Shown: positions 8,895-17,769 of the stretch, piece by piece
How positions within the stretch are numbered: the first letter of the stretch is position 1
Layout of the letters: each line of letters begins with the position of its first letter
From: an uncultured Gammaproteobacteria bacterium
GTDB taxonomy: Bacteria; Pseudomonadota; Gammaproteobacteria; HK1
Direction: 5' to 3'
Assembly (NCBI GenBank): GCA_958295835.1
Contig: OY282378.1
Coordinates: 4,489,694 to 4,553,693 of the forward strand
Length of the DNA: 64,000 nucleotides
Program-made: the position numbers and the translations under genes
The notes under the pieces: generated by a model
Databases searched by the model: none
Seen by the model: only the letters and a program-made list of their open reading frames with translations
What the model was told of the DNA's origin: nothing

Positions 8895-10271
8895 ATGAAA
8901 CATAGCAGAGCCGACGTTCGAGGTAAAGCTACGCTGGGCCTCGATATCCGATTCGAAGAGCAGAACCTCACGTCGTACTCGGGACTCATCCTGTTCCAGC
9001 ACTTCTTCCCCCTCATTGGCATCAAGGAGCGGCTATGGAGATGCTTCCGCCACCTGAAGGCCAATCCGATTTACGGTCATCACGTGATCATGATGCTGCT
9101 GGTCGTGCACCTGATCATCGGACACCGGCGGCTGCGCGACGTGGAGTACTACCGTGATGACGAAATGGTCAAACGGGTTCTCGGTCTGAAGCGGTTGCCG
9201 AATGTGTCCACGCTCAGCCGGTCGCTCGCCAGTGCAGATGAACAAAGTGTCGCCAAAGTGCGAAGTGAATCGAGACATCTGGTCATGGAGCGTTTGGTGG
9301 TCGAGGGATTTTCGAGAGTGACGCTCGATTACGACGGGTCGGTGTTGAGCACCGGGCGTCATGCCGAAGGAACCGCAGTGGGTTTCAACAAGAAAAAGAA
9401 GGGCGCGCGAAGCTACTACCCCCTCTTTTGCACCGTCGCCCAGACCGACCAGGTCCTCGATGTTCACCATCGTCCTGGAAACGTACACGACTCCAACGGG
9501 GCCGACACCTTCATCGGCCACTGTATCAGCCATGTGCGCTCGTGCCTTCCCCACACAAAGGTAGAGACTCGCATCGACAGCGCATTTTTCAACGAAACCA
9601 TCGCTGAACGACTGCATTCGTCGGGGGTCGAATTCACCATCTCGGTGCCTTTCGAGCGCTTTGCCGCCCTCAAGGAACTGGTCGAAGGCAGAAAACGATG
9701 GCGACGCATGGCGGTCGGGCTCGATTACTTCGAGACCCGCTGGAAGCCGAAGTCGTGGAACGCCCGCTATCGCTTCATCTTCATCAAAAATCAGGTCAGA
9801 TGCCAACACAAGCTGCCGATCCAACTCGACCTGTTCCAGCCCACCGAATACGGGTACGAATTCAAGGTCATCGTCACCAACAAACGAATGGCCCCACGCA
9901 AGGTCGTCGCCTTCCACGAAGGCCGCGGTTCGCAGGAGAGCATCTTCGCCGAACTCAAGACGCATTGCCAGATGGATTACGTCCCGGTCAAGACCCGGGT
10001 CGGCAACCAACTGTACATGTTCGCCGGCATTGTTGCTCACAACCTTACCCGCGAGTTGCAGATCCAACTCAATCCTCGCGCCCGTGGCACCACCGCAAAG
10101 CGCGCCGCGCTGTGGTGTTTCCGGGAGATTGGGACCCTTCGCCGTACCCTCATCCAACGCGCCGGGCGCATGATCCGCCCCGCCGGCAAATTGGTCCTCT
10201 CCATGAACAGCAACGAAAGGCTCGAAAGAGAACTCCGGCAGGCTCTTGCAACACTGAACGCCGTCGCTTGA
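8895..10271 (+). CDS. IS1380-family transposase
   Basis: 458 residues. The DDE residues are visible: first Asp in LDYDGSV, second in RIDSAFF, Glu in GRGSQESIFAELK. The LDYDGSVLSTGRHAEGTAVGFN segment and the following RSYYPLF are typical of IS1380. The ATG at 8895 gives a normal length for the family and no frameshift is seen, so the gene may be active. It lies between the DUF262 cassette and the toxin-antitoxin remnants of array 1, which it helps to separate from the SNF2 gene. Confidence 0.9.
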   Translation: MKHSRADVRGKATLGLDIRFEEQNLTSYSGLILFQHFFPLIGIKERLWRCFRHLKANPIYGHHVIMMLLVVHLIIGHRRLRDVEYYRDDEMVKRVLGLKRLPNVSTLSRSLASADEQSVAKVRSESRHLVMERLVVEGFSRVTLDYDGSVLSTGRHAEGTAVGFNKKKKGARSYYPLFCTVAQTDQVLDVHHRPGNVHDSNGADTFIGHCISHVRSCLPHTKVETRIDSAFFNETIAERLHSSGVEFTISVPFERFAALKELVEGRKRWRRMAVGLDYFETRWKPKSWNARYRFIFIKNQVRCQHKLPIQLDLFQPTEYGYEFKVIVTNKRMAPRKVVAFHEGRGSQESIFAELKTHCQMDYVPVKTRVGNQLYMFAGIVAHNLTRELQIQLNPRARGTTAKRAALWCFREIGTLRRTLIQRAGRMIRPAGKLVLSMNSNERLERELRQALATLNAVA

Positions 10272-10726
10272 CTATATTTGTCGCACGTTTATGCAACAAT
10301 CGGGTTGCCCCTTTGATACAGTCCGCAGTCCCGACCGTCACAACCGCTTGCGCTCCACGACCCGGTCCGCGCGGTCCACCGCAGTAAGTTGAAACCGAAG
10401 TTCCCCGGGCGCGACAAGGTTCAACTCATTGACTGAAGGACAAATTTTCAGATTTTTGGGGATCCCGACACCGGGAACATTTCATGGCGAATCAGGGTTA
10501 CAACCCCTTGGTAGCTATTCAGGTCGCTCTCGCCGGATGAGCCGTTGAAAACAGGGATGAGCAGTGACTCGCGATGAAGCTGGCCAAGTCCGTCCGACAG
10601 CCGAGCGGCAGCCTTTCGCTGCCGGCATGTCGAAGGCCGTGGGTGAGGGTGGAGGTTGAAGCGATCCGGACGAGTCACTAATGTAGTCATATCGAGTCTT
10701 TCAGTGATTCATTCGAGGGAACAGGC
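10272..10726. other. Intergenic region with possible structured segment
   Basis: 455 bases without a convincing gene. It holds a 9-base perfect inverted repeat, agtgactcg (10563-10571) and cgagtcact (10671-10679), enclosing a smaller hairpin (cggcag/ctgccg around 10608-10626). This may be a remnant of an insertion-sequence end or a structured leader; nothing decides between them. Confidence 0.35.
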
Positions 10727-10990
10727 GTGAACCAACTCACGATAAGAGGCTTTGACGACGAGTTGGCCCACCGCATCCGGCAGCTCGCAAGCCGGGAAGG
10801 CATCTCGTTGAATCGCGCCGTGCTGAAGCTTCTCCGCCGGGGCGCCGGTCTGGGGGAACGCAAGGGCGACAGCGACACCGTGGGGTTTTCGCTGGACCAT
10901 CTGATCGGCACCTGGACACATCAGGAAGCGGTCGCGATGGAGCGGGCCCTCGAGGATCTCTCGTACGTCGACGAAGCCAAGTGGAAATGA
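10727..10990 (+). CDS. Ribbon-helix-helix antitoxin
   Basis: 87 residues from a GTG. The N-terminus, QLTIRGFDDELAHRIRQLA followed by SREGISLNRAVLKLL, is an Arc/FitA-type ribbon-helix-helix, the DNA-binding half of a VapB-like antitoxin. It overlaps the next gene by four bases (ATGA), the usual antitoxin-toxin layout. The toxin that follows is broken (see next entry), so this antitoxin is probably an orphan. Confidence 0.8.
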   Translation: MNQLTIRGFDDELAHRIRQLASREGISLNRAVLKLLRRGAGLGERKGDSDTVGFSLDHLIGTWTHQEAVAMERALEDLSYVDEAKWK

Positions 10991-11244
10991 GGGTTCTCCT
11001 GGACTCCAGTGCGTACTCGCATTTGAAGCGGGGACACTGCCTCATCGCCCAACTGATGACGCTCGGCACGCTGGACGACGTGCGGTGGCTGATCAACCAA
11101 GTGCCCGCGGACGCGCTGCGGCGAGTGCTGCGCAAGCCGCCGATCGGCATCTTCAACGAACGCTCGTGGCGGTTCTGGCATCTGCGCCTCGACTGCCGGC
11201 CCATCCCTCCCCTGCCGGTCAGGCAATCGCCACCGGCAACATGA
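10987..11244 (+). pseudogene. Fused remnant: VapC start joined to an AbiE-locus protein
   Basis: The first ~18 residues, MRVLLDSSAYSHLKRGH, are the start of a PIN-domain toxin with its first acidic residue. The frame then continues into a different protein: the stretch ending NERSWRFWHLRL resembles the small partner encoded before AbiEii-type nucleotidyltransferases. The rest of the PIN domain, with its other acidic residues, is missing. A deletion that joined two neighbouring toxin-antitoxin loci explains this. The open frame survives but toxin activity is unlikely. Confidence 0.65.
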
Positions 11245-11248
11245 CCTC

Positions 11249-11416
11249 ATGACGTTCCGGCCGAGGCTCGACGTCCTGCCGGCGGCGCAACGGCGACTCT
11301 GGCCGGCACTGGCCGACGTTCCCGATACCTTCGTTCTCTACGGCGGTTCAGCGCGATGTTTCCTCCGCGACAGTGGAGCCACGAGGGGCCGTCCGGGCTT
11401 CCATGACGAATCTTGA
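11249..11416 (+). pseudogene. Truncated AbiEii-type nucleotidyltransferase toxin
   Basis: 55 codons from the ATG at 11249, five bases after the preceding stop. The N-terminus, including LWPALADVPDTFVLYGGSA, is that of AbiEii/AbiGii nucleotidyltransferases, which normally continue with a Leu/Arg/Gly/His stretch and the catalytic DFD. Here the frame leaves the family directly after YGGSA (about 11350) and stops soon after. The catalytic residues are lost, so this is the far side of the deletion described for the previous entry. Confidence 0.65.
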
Positions 11417-11449
11417 CGATGTAACGGCGCCCGGTTACGTTGCCGGCCC

Positions 11450-11740
11450 ATGATCACCGTCGGCGTCCGGGAATTGCAGAATCGGCTGAGCGAGTATCTC
11501 CGCATGGTTCGCGCCGGGGAGGAAATTCTGGTGACGGATTGCGGCAGGGCGGTGGCGGAGCTGCGCCAGCCTGTCAATGGGCTCGATAGCGCGGCGTACC
11601 CCGAATTGGCCCGCCGCGCCCGCGCAGGCAAAGTGCGCCTTGGGGGGCGCAATCACCCCGGCCTCTACCCGCGCGTCAGCCCGTCTTTGCCGCCGGGCGT
11701 CGCACGGCGGCTGCTCGACGAAGAGCGGGGCGATCGCTGA
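11450..11740 (+). CDS. Phd/YefM-type antitoxin
   Basis: 96 residues. The start, ITVGVRELQNRLSEYLRMVR, then GEEILVTDCGRAVAELR, is the Phd/YefM fold. These antitoxins bind their own promoter and the partner toxin. The gene overlaps the PIN toxin reading frame that follows by four bases. The Arg/Gly-rich C-terminus is the toxin-binding part in relatives. Confidence 0.85.
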   Translation: MITVGVRELQNRLSEYLRMVRAGEEILVTDCGRAVAELRQPVNGLDSAAYPELARRARAGKVRLGGRNHPGLYPRVSPSLPPGVARRLLDEERGDR

Positions 11741-12153
11741 ATCTCTACGCGGAGTCCAGCGCGGTCCTCGCCTGGCTGCTCGGCGAGAACCACGGGGACG
11801 GTGTACGCGAGCGGCTGTCTGCCGTGACCTCCGACCTGACGTTCATCGAGTGCGATCGGGTCCTCCATCGCGCCACGGCTCCGGGCGAGCTGGACAAGGC
11901 CGAAGCCGCCGCGAAGCGCACGCTCGTCAGCACCCTCGCCGAGCATTGGATCGTGTTTTCGATCGATGGCGGGATAGCGGAGAGGGCACGACGGTCTTTT
12001 CCGCGGGAACCGATCAGGACACTCGACGCCATTCATCTCGCGACCGCGCTGGCGGCTCGCGGTCTGGTGACGGAGATGCAGCTATTGTCGCTGGACGAAC
12101 GCATTCGCCGGACCGCCGCCGAGTTCGGATTCGAAGTCGTGCCGGCGGACTGA
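11737..12153 (+). CDS. vapC: PIN-domain toxin (VapC-like), probable CTG start
   Basis: 138 residues if read from CTG at 11737. The start NLYAESSAVLAWLLGE is a typical N-terminus of this VapC subgroup, with Glu in place of the usual first Asp. FIECDRVL, TLDAIHLATALA and SLDERIR supply the other acidic residues. No ATG, GTG or TTG lies at the proper start; the next ATG (11824) would remove the first acidic residue. Either CTG is used, helped by coupling to the antitoxin stop, or the start codon has mutated and the toxin is silenced. Confidence 0.75.
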   Translation: MNLYAESSAVLAWLLGENHGDGVRERLSAVTSDLTFIECDRVLHRATAPGELDKAEAAAKRTLVSTLAEHWIVFSIDGGIAERARRSFPREPIRTLDAIHLATALAARGLVTEMQLLSLDERIRRTAAEFGFEVVPAD

Positions 12154-12235
12154 GCCGGCCCCGGAACGGGGAGAACACGTGGCCGGTGCATCGCCCCGCC
12201 GCGGGGATGCGAGAACACTGGACACCTTCCACCGC

Positions 12236-15200
12236 ATGAGCACCGCCTCCCTCTCCAAGCCAGGCGCCCTCGTCCAGGCGCGGGGCCGGGAATGGGTGGT
12301 GCTACCCGAATCCACGGACGAGTTGCTGATGCTCCGCCCCGTCGGCGGGCTCGACGAGGAGGTCACCGGCCTGCTGCCGGCGGTGGAGCCGGTCGAGTCG
12401 GCGACGTTCCGGCTGCCCGGCCGGGAAGACCTCGGAGACTTCGCCTCGGGCCGGCGGTTGCGCGACGCAGCGCGCCTCTCGACCCGCGCCGCCGCAGGCC
12501 CTTTCCGCAGTTTCGGCCGCATCGCCGTCGAGCCCCGGCCCTACCAGCTCGTGCCGCTGATGATGGCCCTCGGGCTCGACCCGGTGCGCCTGCTCGTCGC
12601 CGACGACGTGGGCATCGGCAAGACCGTCGAGGCGTGCCTCATCGCGCGCGAGCTGCTCGATCGCGGCGAGATCCGCCGGATCGCGGTGCTCTGCCCGCCG
12701 CACCTGGCGGAGCAATGGCAGCGGGAGCTGGCGGAGAAGTTCCACCTCGAAGCGGAACTCGTGCTGTCGAGCACCATCCAGCGCCTCGAACGCGATCTGC
12801 CCCTCGGGGTCTCGGTCTTCGAGCGGCATCCCTGCACGGTGGTCTCCACCGACTTCATCAAGGCGGCCCGCCGCGCCGAGGACTTTGCCCTCAAGTGCCC
12901 GGAGTTCGTGATCGTGGACGAGGCGCACGGCTGCACGCTCGCCGGCGGGGGCGGGGGCGCCGGCCGCGGGCGCCAGCAGCGTCACGACCTCCTGCGCCGC
13001 CTCACCGCCGATCCGGAGCGCCATCTCGTGCTGGTCACCGCGACCCCGCACAGTGGGAACGAGGAGGCGTTCCGCTCGCTGCTCGGCCTGCTCGAAGACG
13101 ACTTCGCCAACCTGCCGGCGGACCTCGACCAGGCCGAACTCGAAGGCGTCCGCCGCCGGCTCGCCCGCCACCTCGTCCAGCGCCGCCGCGGCGACATCCG
13201 CCGCTACCTCGCGACCGACACCGCATTTCCCGAGCGCAAGGACAAGGAGGCCACGTACACGTTCAGCCCCGCCTACCGCCGGCTCTTCGACGACATCCTC
13301 GCCTTCGCCCGCGAGTACGTGAGCGAGGACGGCGGCGGGCGGCGCCGGCAGCGGGTGCGTTACTGGTCGGCGCTCGCGCTGCTGCGCTGCGTCTCGTCGA
13401 GCCCTGCCGCCGCGGTAGCGACCCTGCGCAGCCGGGCCGCCGCCGATCAGGCCGAAGAATGGGAAGACGTGGACGAAGTGGGCCGCCGCACCGTCCTCGA
13501 CCAGGGCGACGATGACGACACTTTATCCCTCGACCTGAGCCCCGGCTCGGACACCGAAGGCGGCCGTGCCGCGACCCGCCGCAAGCTGCTGGAGTTCGCC
13601 CGCCGCGCCGGCGCCATCGCCCCTGCGGAGGACCGCAAGCTTCAGGGCGCGGTGCGCGAGGTCAAGGCGTTCCTGAAGGAAGGCTTCCATCCGGTCGTCT
13701 TCTGCCGCTTCGTCGATACCGCGGACTACGTCGCGCGCCACCTGCGCGGGGCGCTACCGGAGCAGGTCCGTATCGAATCGGTCACCGGCCGGCTTCCCCC
13801 CGCCGAACGCGAAGCGCGCATCGATTCCCTCACCGCCGACGGCGGCCGGTTCGCGCTCGTCTGCACCGACTGCCTGTCGGAAGGCGTCAACCTCCAGGAA
13901 CACTTCGATGCCGTCCTGCACTACGACCTGGCATGGAACCCCACGCGCCACGAGCAGCGCGAGGGCCGAGTGGACCGGTTCGGGCAGGAGAAGCGCGAGG
14001 TACGGGCCATCACGTACTACGGCGCCGACAACCCGATCGACGGCGTGATCCTCGACGTCCTCATCCGCAAGCACAAGAGCATCAAGAGCGACCTCGGGGT
14101 GACGGTCTCGGTGCCGGGCTCCGGCGAGCAGATCGCCGAAGCGCTGTTCGAGGGCGCGTTGTTCCGCGAGCAGGCGGGTGCTGGACGGCATCAGCTCGCC
14201 CTCGACTTCATCGACGATCTCGACGCGGAGACGCGGGCGATCCACGCCGAGTGGGAGAACGCGCGAGACCGTGAAAAGGCCAGCCGCTCGCGCTTCGCCC
14301 AACACGGCCTCAAGCCGGAGGCCGTGGCCGCGGAGCTCGAACACGTGCGCGCGGCCATCGGCCGGAGCGAGGATGTGGCCCGGTTCTTCACCGCCGTCCT
14401 GCGGGCCGCGAACGTGCCCGTCCAGACCAACGGCCAGATGAGCGGCAGGATCGAGGTCCACGTCAGCCCCGAGACCCCGCGCGCGCTGCGCCAAGCCATC
14501 GGGCAGGAGGAGCCCTTCACCGGGCGCTTCGATCTGCCCCTGCCGGAGGGCGAGATCCACCTTGGGCGCATGAGTCCGGTGGTCGAAGGTCTTGCGAGCT
14601 GGACCCTGGATCAGGCCCTCGATCCGGAGTCCCGTGACGCCGCCGGAGCCGTGGCCTCCCGTTGCGGGGCGATCGTCACCTCGGCGGTGAGCGCGCGGAC
14701 GACGCTGCTCGTCGCGCGCTTCCGTTATCACCTGAGAAGAGCCGCCGCCGTCGCCGGATCCGGACACGGCGGGGAAGGACCCGGATTCAACGAGCCCGGA
14801 CACGGTGGACCCGGGCATGGCGGAGCCGGACACGCCGGACCCGAGCCCAGACCCGGCACCAGCGGCGACACCATCCTGTGCGAGGAGATCGCCCCGCTCG
14901 CCTGCACCGGTCCGGCGGAGGCGCCGCAATGGCTTTCCCCCGAGGAGGGCGAACGCCTGCTGGCTGCCGAGCCCGAGCGCAACCTGCTGCCCACCGCCGT
15001 CGAGCAGCAACTCGGCGTGCTGCTGCCGGCTCTGCCCGCATTCCAGGCCGCCCTTGAATCCGTCGCGAACGAGCGCGCGGAAGCCCAGCGTGCCGCGCAC
15101 GAGCGGGTGCGGGCGGCTTCCCGCACGAGGGCCGCGCGGGGAGGAAGCCGGGGCCGGGGCCGCATCGCCGTCGAACCCGTGCTGCCCGTGGACGTCCTGG

Positions 15201-15244
15201 GCGCCTACGTCCTGCTGCCGGTCCTGCCGCCGGCGCGGCCCTGA
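12236..15244 (+). CDS. SNF2-type helicase (DrmD-like), array 1
   Basis: 1002 residues from the ATG at 12236; the homologue in array 2 begins equivalently (…GALVQARGREWVV versus …GSLVSARGREWVV). Walker A is DDVGIGKT (K129), the DEAH box is at 228-231, and VTATPHSGNEEAFRSLLGLL follows. The C-terminal helicase half has CTDCLSEGVNLQEHFD and the EGRVDRFGQ arginine-finger motif. This is the SNF2/RapA-like protein shared by DISARM class 1 and ARMADA arrays; ATP-driven translocation on DNA is inferred. A Gly/His-rich stretch (…GPGHGGAGHAGPE…, about 14755-14870) is absent from the array 2 protein. The last ~30 codons are duplicated at 18746-18850. Confidence 0.9.
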   Translation: MSTASLSKPGALVQARGREWVVLPESTDELLMLRPVGGLDEEVTGLLPAVEPVESATFRLPGREDLGDFASGRRLRDAARLSTRAAAGPFRSFGRIAVEPRPYQLVPLMMALGLDPVRLLVADDVGIGKTVEACLIARELLDRGEIRRIAVLCPPHLAEQWQRELAEKFHLEAELVLSSTIQRLERDLPLGVSVFERHPCTVVSTDFIKAARRAEDFALKCPEFVIVDEAHGCTLAGGGGGAGRGRQQRHDLLRRLTADPERHLVLVTATPHSGNEEAFRSLLGLLEDDFANLPADLDQAELEGVRRRLARHLVQRRRGDIRRYLATDTAFPERKDKEATYTFSPAYRRLFDDILAFAREYVSEDGGGRRRQRVRYWSALALLRCVSSSPAAAVATLRSRAAADQAEEWEDVDEVGRRTVLDQGDDDDTLSLDLSPGSDTEGGRAATRRKLLEFARRAGAIAPAEDRKLQGAVREVKAFLKEGFHPVVFCRFVDTADYVARHLRGALPEQVRIESVTGRLPPAEREARIDSLTADGGRFALVCTDCLSEGVNLQEHFDAVLHYDLAWNPTRHEQREGRVDRFGQEKREVRAITYYGADNPIDGVILDVLIRKHKSIKSDLGVTVSVPGSGEQIAEALFEGALFREQAGAGRHQLALDFIDDLDAETRAIHAEWENARDREKASRSRFAQHGLKPEAVAAELEHVRAAIGRSEDVARFFTAVLRAANVPVQTNGQMSGRIEVHVSPETPRALRQAIGQEEPFTGRFDLPLPEGEIHLGRMSPVVEGLASWTLDQALDPESRDAAGAVASRCGAIVTSAVSARTTLLVARFRYHLRRAAAVAGSGHGGEGPGFNEPGHGGPGHGGAGHAGPEPRPGTSGDTILCEEIAPLACTGPAEAPQWLSPEEGERLLAAEPERNLLPTAVEQQLGVLLPALPAFQAALESVANERAEAQRAAHERVRAASRTRAARGGSRGRGRIAVEPVLPVDVLGAYVLLPVLPPARP

Positions 15245-15417
15245 ACCGAACAGACCGAACCGCCGTGGCCCGCCGGCGCAACAGCCAGGAACAGTTCCAG
15301 ACGATCCGCTCCGAAGGCGGGTTGCTACCACCGGACCTTCTGCGGCGCCTGATCGACCCCCGCTCGAAGCTGCCGGGCGTCCAGTCGGAGGACTACGCGC
15401 TCGCGGCCCGCGAGCGG
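15161..15417 (+). repeat. Left copy of duplicated SNF2-methyltransferase junction
   Basis: This segment, from the end of the SNF2 gene through the first ~50 codons of the methyltransferase, recurs at 18746-19011 with scattered mismatches and small indels. The two copies flank the NYN-NACHT module. The right-hand copy is joined to the intact methyltransferase; the left-hand copy is joined to the intact SNF2 gene. Confidence 0.85.
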
Positions 15418-15450
15418 CGTGTTGCCGCGCTATACACAGCCAAACACTGA
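15265..15450 (+). pseudogene. 5' fragment of the adenine methyltransferase gene
   Basis: 61 codons from a GTG. The first ~50 residues (…FQTIRSEGGLLPPDLLRRLI…) nearly repeat the N-terminus of the full methyltransferase at 18862. After LAARER the frame diverges and stops at 15450. It is the stump left when the original SNF2-methyltransferase junction was split by the inserted module. Confidence 0.85.
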
Positions 15451-15534
15451 TCACCAACATGTTGCAGAAACTGAAGCCGAGGCTACCGGCTGAACGTTCA
15501 ACGTCCCAGTGCAAGCGCTCCGGCACTCCCCCGA

Positions 15535-17769
15535 TCAATCCGCCATCCGCGAATCCACATTCAATTCTTCGAGGATGTGTCGAGTGCTTTCCTGCGATGT
15601 CGGCCCCGGGTTCAGAAATTCCTCACCCGCGACCAGATGAAACCACTCCGACTTCGGTCCCGAGGCGGGAAGGGTGGTGTTCACATCGAGTCGATCGTAC
15701 TTCTCCAGCAACCTCCGCAGCTCGGGCCATATCGGAGATGCGATGATTTTTCTGGATGTCGGGTCCATCTGATCTTCAATGGATCGTATCGAATACTGCC
15801 GCATCGAGATACGTGCGAATTTCTCCAGAAGGCCCCACCTTTCGTCCGGATCCGTGTCGTTACGTCCAGGCATCGGCGTTCTCCGGGCGATCCAGTCCGA
15901 CATTCCTTCGAACAGCCGATTTTCCTTGAAGTGTTCATACACGATGATGGAGCGGACGTTCGGAACACTTGTCCCGAACTTCACGAAAGGATCCGCAAGC
16001 AACTCGAATACTTCGGTGTTCGAAAACAGCACCTTGCCAAGATCCGCTCCCCGAACATCCAGACGGTGTATATTGCAACCGTTCAGACTGACCTTCTGGG
16101 TCCCAAGAAGATCAGCCATCCAGACGTCCCGCAACTCCAGATGTGAAAGAACGAGCACGTCGTCTTCGAATCCATCCTCCTCCAGGGGCGCGAACGACAA
16201 GAGAAGCCCTCCGATGTTCGTCCTCAGATAGTCGTAACCGCCCGGCTCGCGAAGTTTCGAGAGCAGGTTCTCGCGAAGTCGTCCCTGATCGCTCATGGAT
16301 CTGCGCCGCGCAACACGGTTGAATATCCGAAAGTCATCGGCACTCAAGGGGACACGATGCAGGCCAGTGGTTGCTCCGTATTTTGGAAAATAGTCGAAGA
16401 CACTCTGGGCAAAGAAATATGATCTGACCGTCTCGTGAGGAAACACACGCTTGTTGTCCCCTCCCCTTTCTTCCTCCAGCAGGGCCAGTGCCCTGGCGCG
16501 CTGAACCAGCGCGTTGACCATCTCCGGATTCGCGTGACCGGTGAACACTTCTTCAAGCAGCAATTCGACGAGACCTGTTTCTATCTCGTTGGTCTCGTCG
16601 TCCATCATCATACGGGCCACTTCAGAGAGAACTTCACCGTAAAGCTTGGCGGCGAGTTCAGTGCTGATATCGGCCGAAACACCCGTCAATTTCTCGCTCT
16701 CTCTTCGGATGATGCTTTCCATGAGTTCGGCAATGGGCTCCCCTTGCGCATCCTGGAAGCGCTCCGGCCCGAGATCCGCGATTCTGGAAATGAAGAAAGG
16801 ACGCCTGAGATACTCGCTGCTCTCGATTCGTCTCTCAAGAGAATTCAATATCGCCCTCTCGTCGCGCCATTCCTCGTGGCTGGACAGCCAGACCCGGACC
16901 TGATCTGCCGGGGGATGCTGAATGCGCAGAAAAACGATGTCGCCATCGCCGACCGCATTCCCCAACCCCTCCTGCACGGTGGCCGGATCCAGCATCGTGT
17001 CTCGTCCCGCCAGCACACAGGTGCCCTTGCCTTCGAGATCACGGATAAAGTCCCGCAATGCGCCCCAGGCACGAACGTATCCCCGGCTGTCGGAAAGCTC
17101 GTCGAAGCCATCGATCGCCAATTGAACCACACCGCGCCGGATGAGTGGCTTCAGCTCCTCCTCGAAGAAGCTTGCGCGCAGGCCCGAAAGGGTGCCCGCG
17201 ATCCGGTCGTTGAGTGATGTAAGAACCTTGCCGCGGCTCTCGACGTGGAGAAGCAGAGGCTTCCCCGACTTGTAGGACACGGGCTCCGCTCGACGTCGAA
17301 CGATCCGTTCGATCAGATGGCTCTTGCCGACTCCTGCGCTTCCATCGATCACAAGGACGCGCAGCCGGTCTTCAGGCCGTTCCAGCATGTCGCAGACGCC
17401 ATCGAACGTCAGGAGCTTGTCAGGGCCGTCACTCCGCCGGATTTCGCAGACGACCGGCAGGAACTCTTTCAGGTCTCCCGTACCCGGATCGGTAAGATTC
17501 GCGGTGCGATGCATCTGGGCGCTGGCGAAGCGTTGGAGATTGGCGAATGCCTCACTGACGAGCAATCCCTTGAAATTTCGATATCTCGGTCGTCTCTGGC
17601 CGGCCAGCGTTCGAACCGCTCCATTGGATTCACGCTGAATCGATATTTCTTCTCCTTTGCGTACGAAGCTCGCCGTCCACCCGTCGGCACGCGACCCGCT
17701 CTTGAACTCCTCGAACGGATCGGCGAAGAGTTGAAGGTCCGCAAGTTCTTTCTTCAGGAGCTCATTCAT
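15535..17769 (-). CDS. NACHT/STAND NTPase
   Basis: 744 residues. Walker A GSAGVGKS is at 143-150 and Walker B AIDGFDELSD near 218-227, with a wound acidic run typical of NACHT domains. A GRDTML sensor follows. The C-terminal third (…LSHLELRDVWMADLLG…LNGCNIHRLDVRGADLG…) resembles short pentapeptide-like repeats. NACHT proteins of bacteria act as phage sensors whose effector may be fused or separate. Here the probable effector is the overlapping upstream nuclease gene (ATGA, 17766-17769). The pair lies on the strand opposite to array 1 and splits it. Confidence 0.8.
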   Translation of the reverse strand: MNELLKKELADLQLFADPFEEFKSGSRADGWTASFVRKGEEISIQRESNGAVRTLAGQRRPRYRNFKGLLVSEAFANLQRFASAQMHRTANLTDPGTGDLKEFLPVVCEIRRSDGPDKLLTFDGVCDMLERPEDRLRVLVIDGSAGVGKSHLIERIVRRRAEPVSYKSGKPLLLHVESRGKVLTSLNDRIAGTLSGLRASFFEEELKPLIRRGVVQLAIDGFDELSDSRGYVRAWGALRDFIRDLEGKGTCVLAGRDTMLDPATVQEGLGNAVGDGDIVFLRIQHPPADQVRVWLSSHEEWRDERAILNSLERRIESSEYLRRPFFISRIADLGPERFQDAQGEPIAELMESIIRRESEKLTGVSADISTELAAKLYGEVLSEVARMMMDDETNEIETGLVELLLEEVFTGHANPEMVNALVQRARALALLEEERGGDNKRVFPHETVRSYFFAQSVFDYFPKYGATTGLHRVPLSADDFRIFNRVARRRSMSDQGRLRENLLSKLREPGGYDYLRTNIGGLLLSFAPLEEDGFEDDVLVLSHLELRDVWMADLLGTQKVSLNGCNIHRLDVRGADLGKVLFSNTEVFELLADPFVKFGTSVPNVRSIIVYEHFKENRLFEGMSDWIARRTPMPGRNDTDPDERWGLLEKFARISMRQYSIRSIEDQMDPTSRKIIASPIWPELRRLLEKYDRLDVNTTLPASGPKSEWFHLVAGEEFLNPGPTSQESTRHILEELNVDSRMAD

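Larger units (their letters stand above)
8825..10271 (+). mobile_element. IS1380-family insertion sequence (ends not resolved)
   Basis: The minimal extent covers the leader hairpin and the transposase. I compared 8661-8825 with the reverse complement of 10272-10450 and found no convincing terminal inverted repeats or target duplication, so the true ends lie somewhere outside these coordinates or have decayed. Confidence 0.7.

Noticed and set aside
10448..10690. Minus-strand open frame of 80 codons after the insertion sequence
   Set aside because: No homology-like features or ribosome-binding site, and it covers inverted repeats; treated as noncoding.
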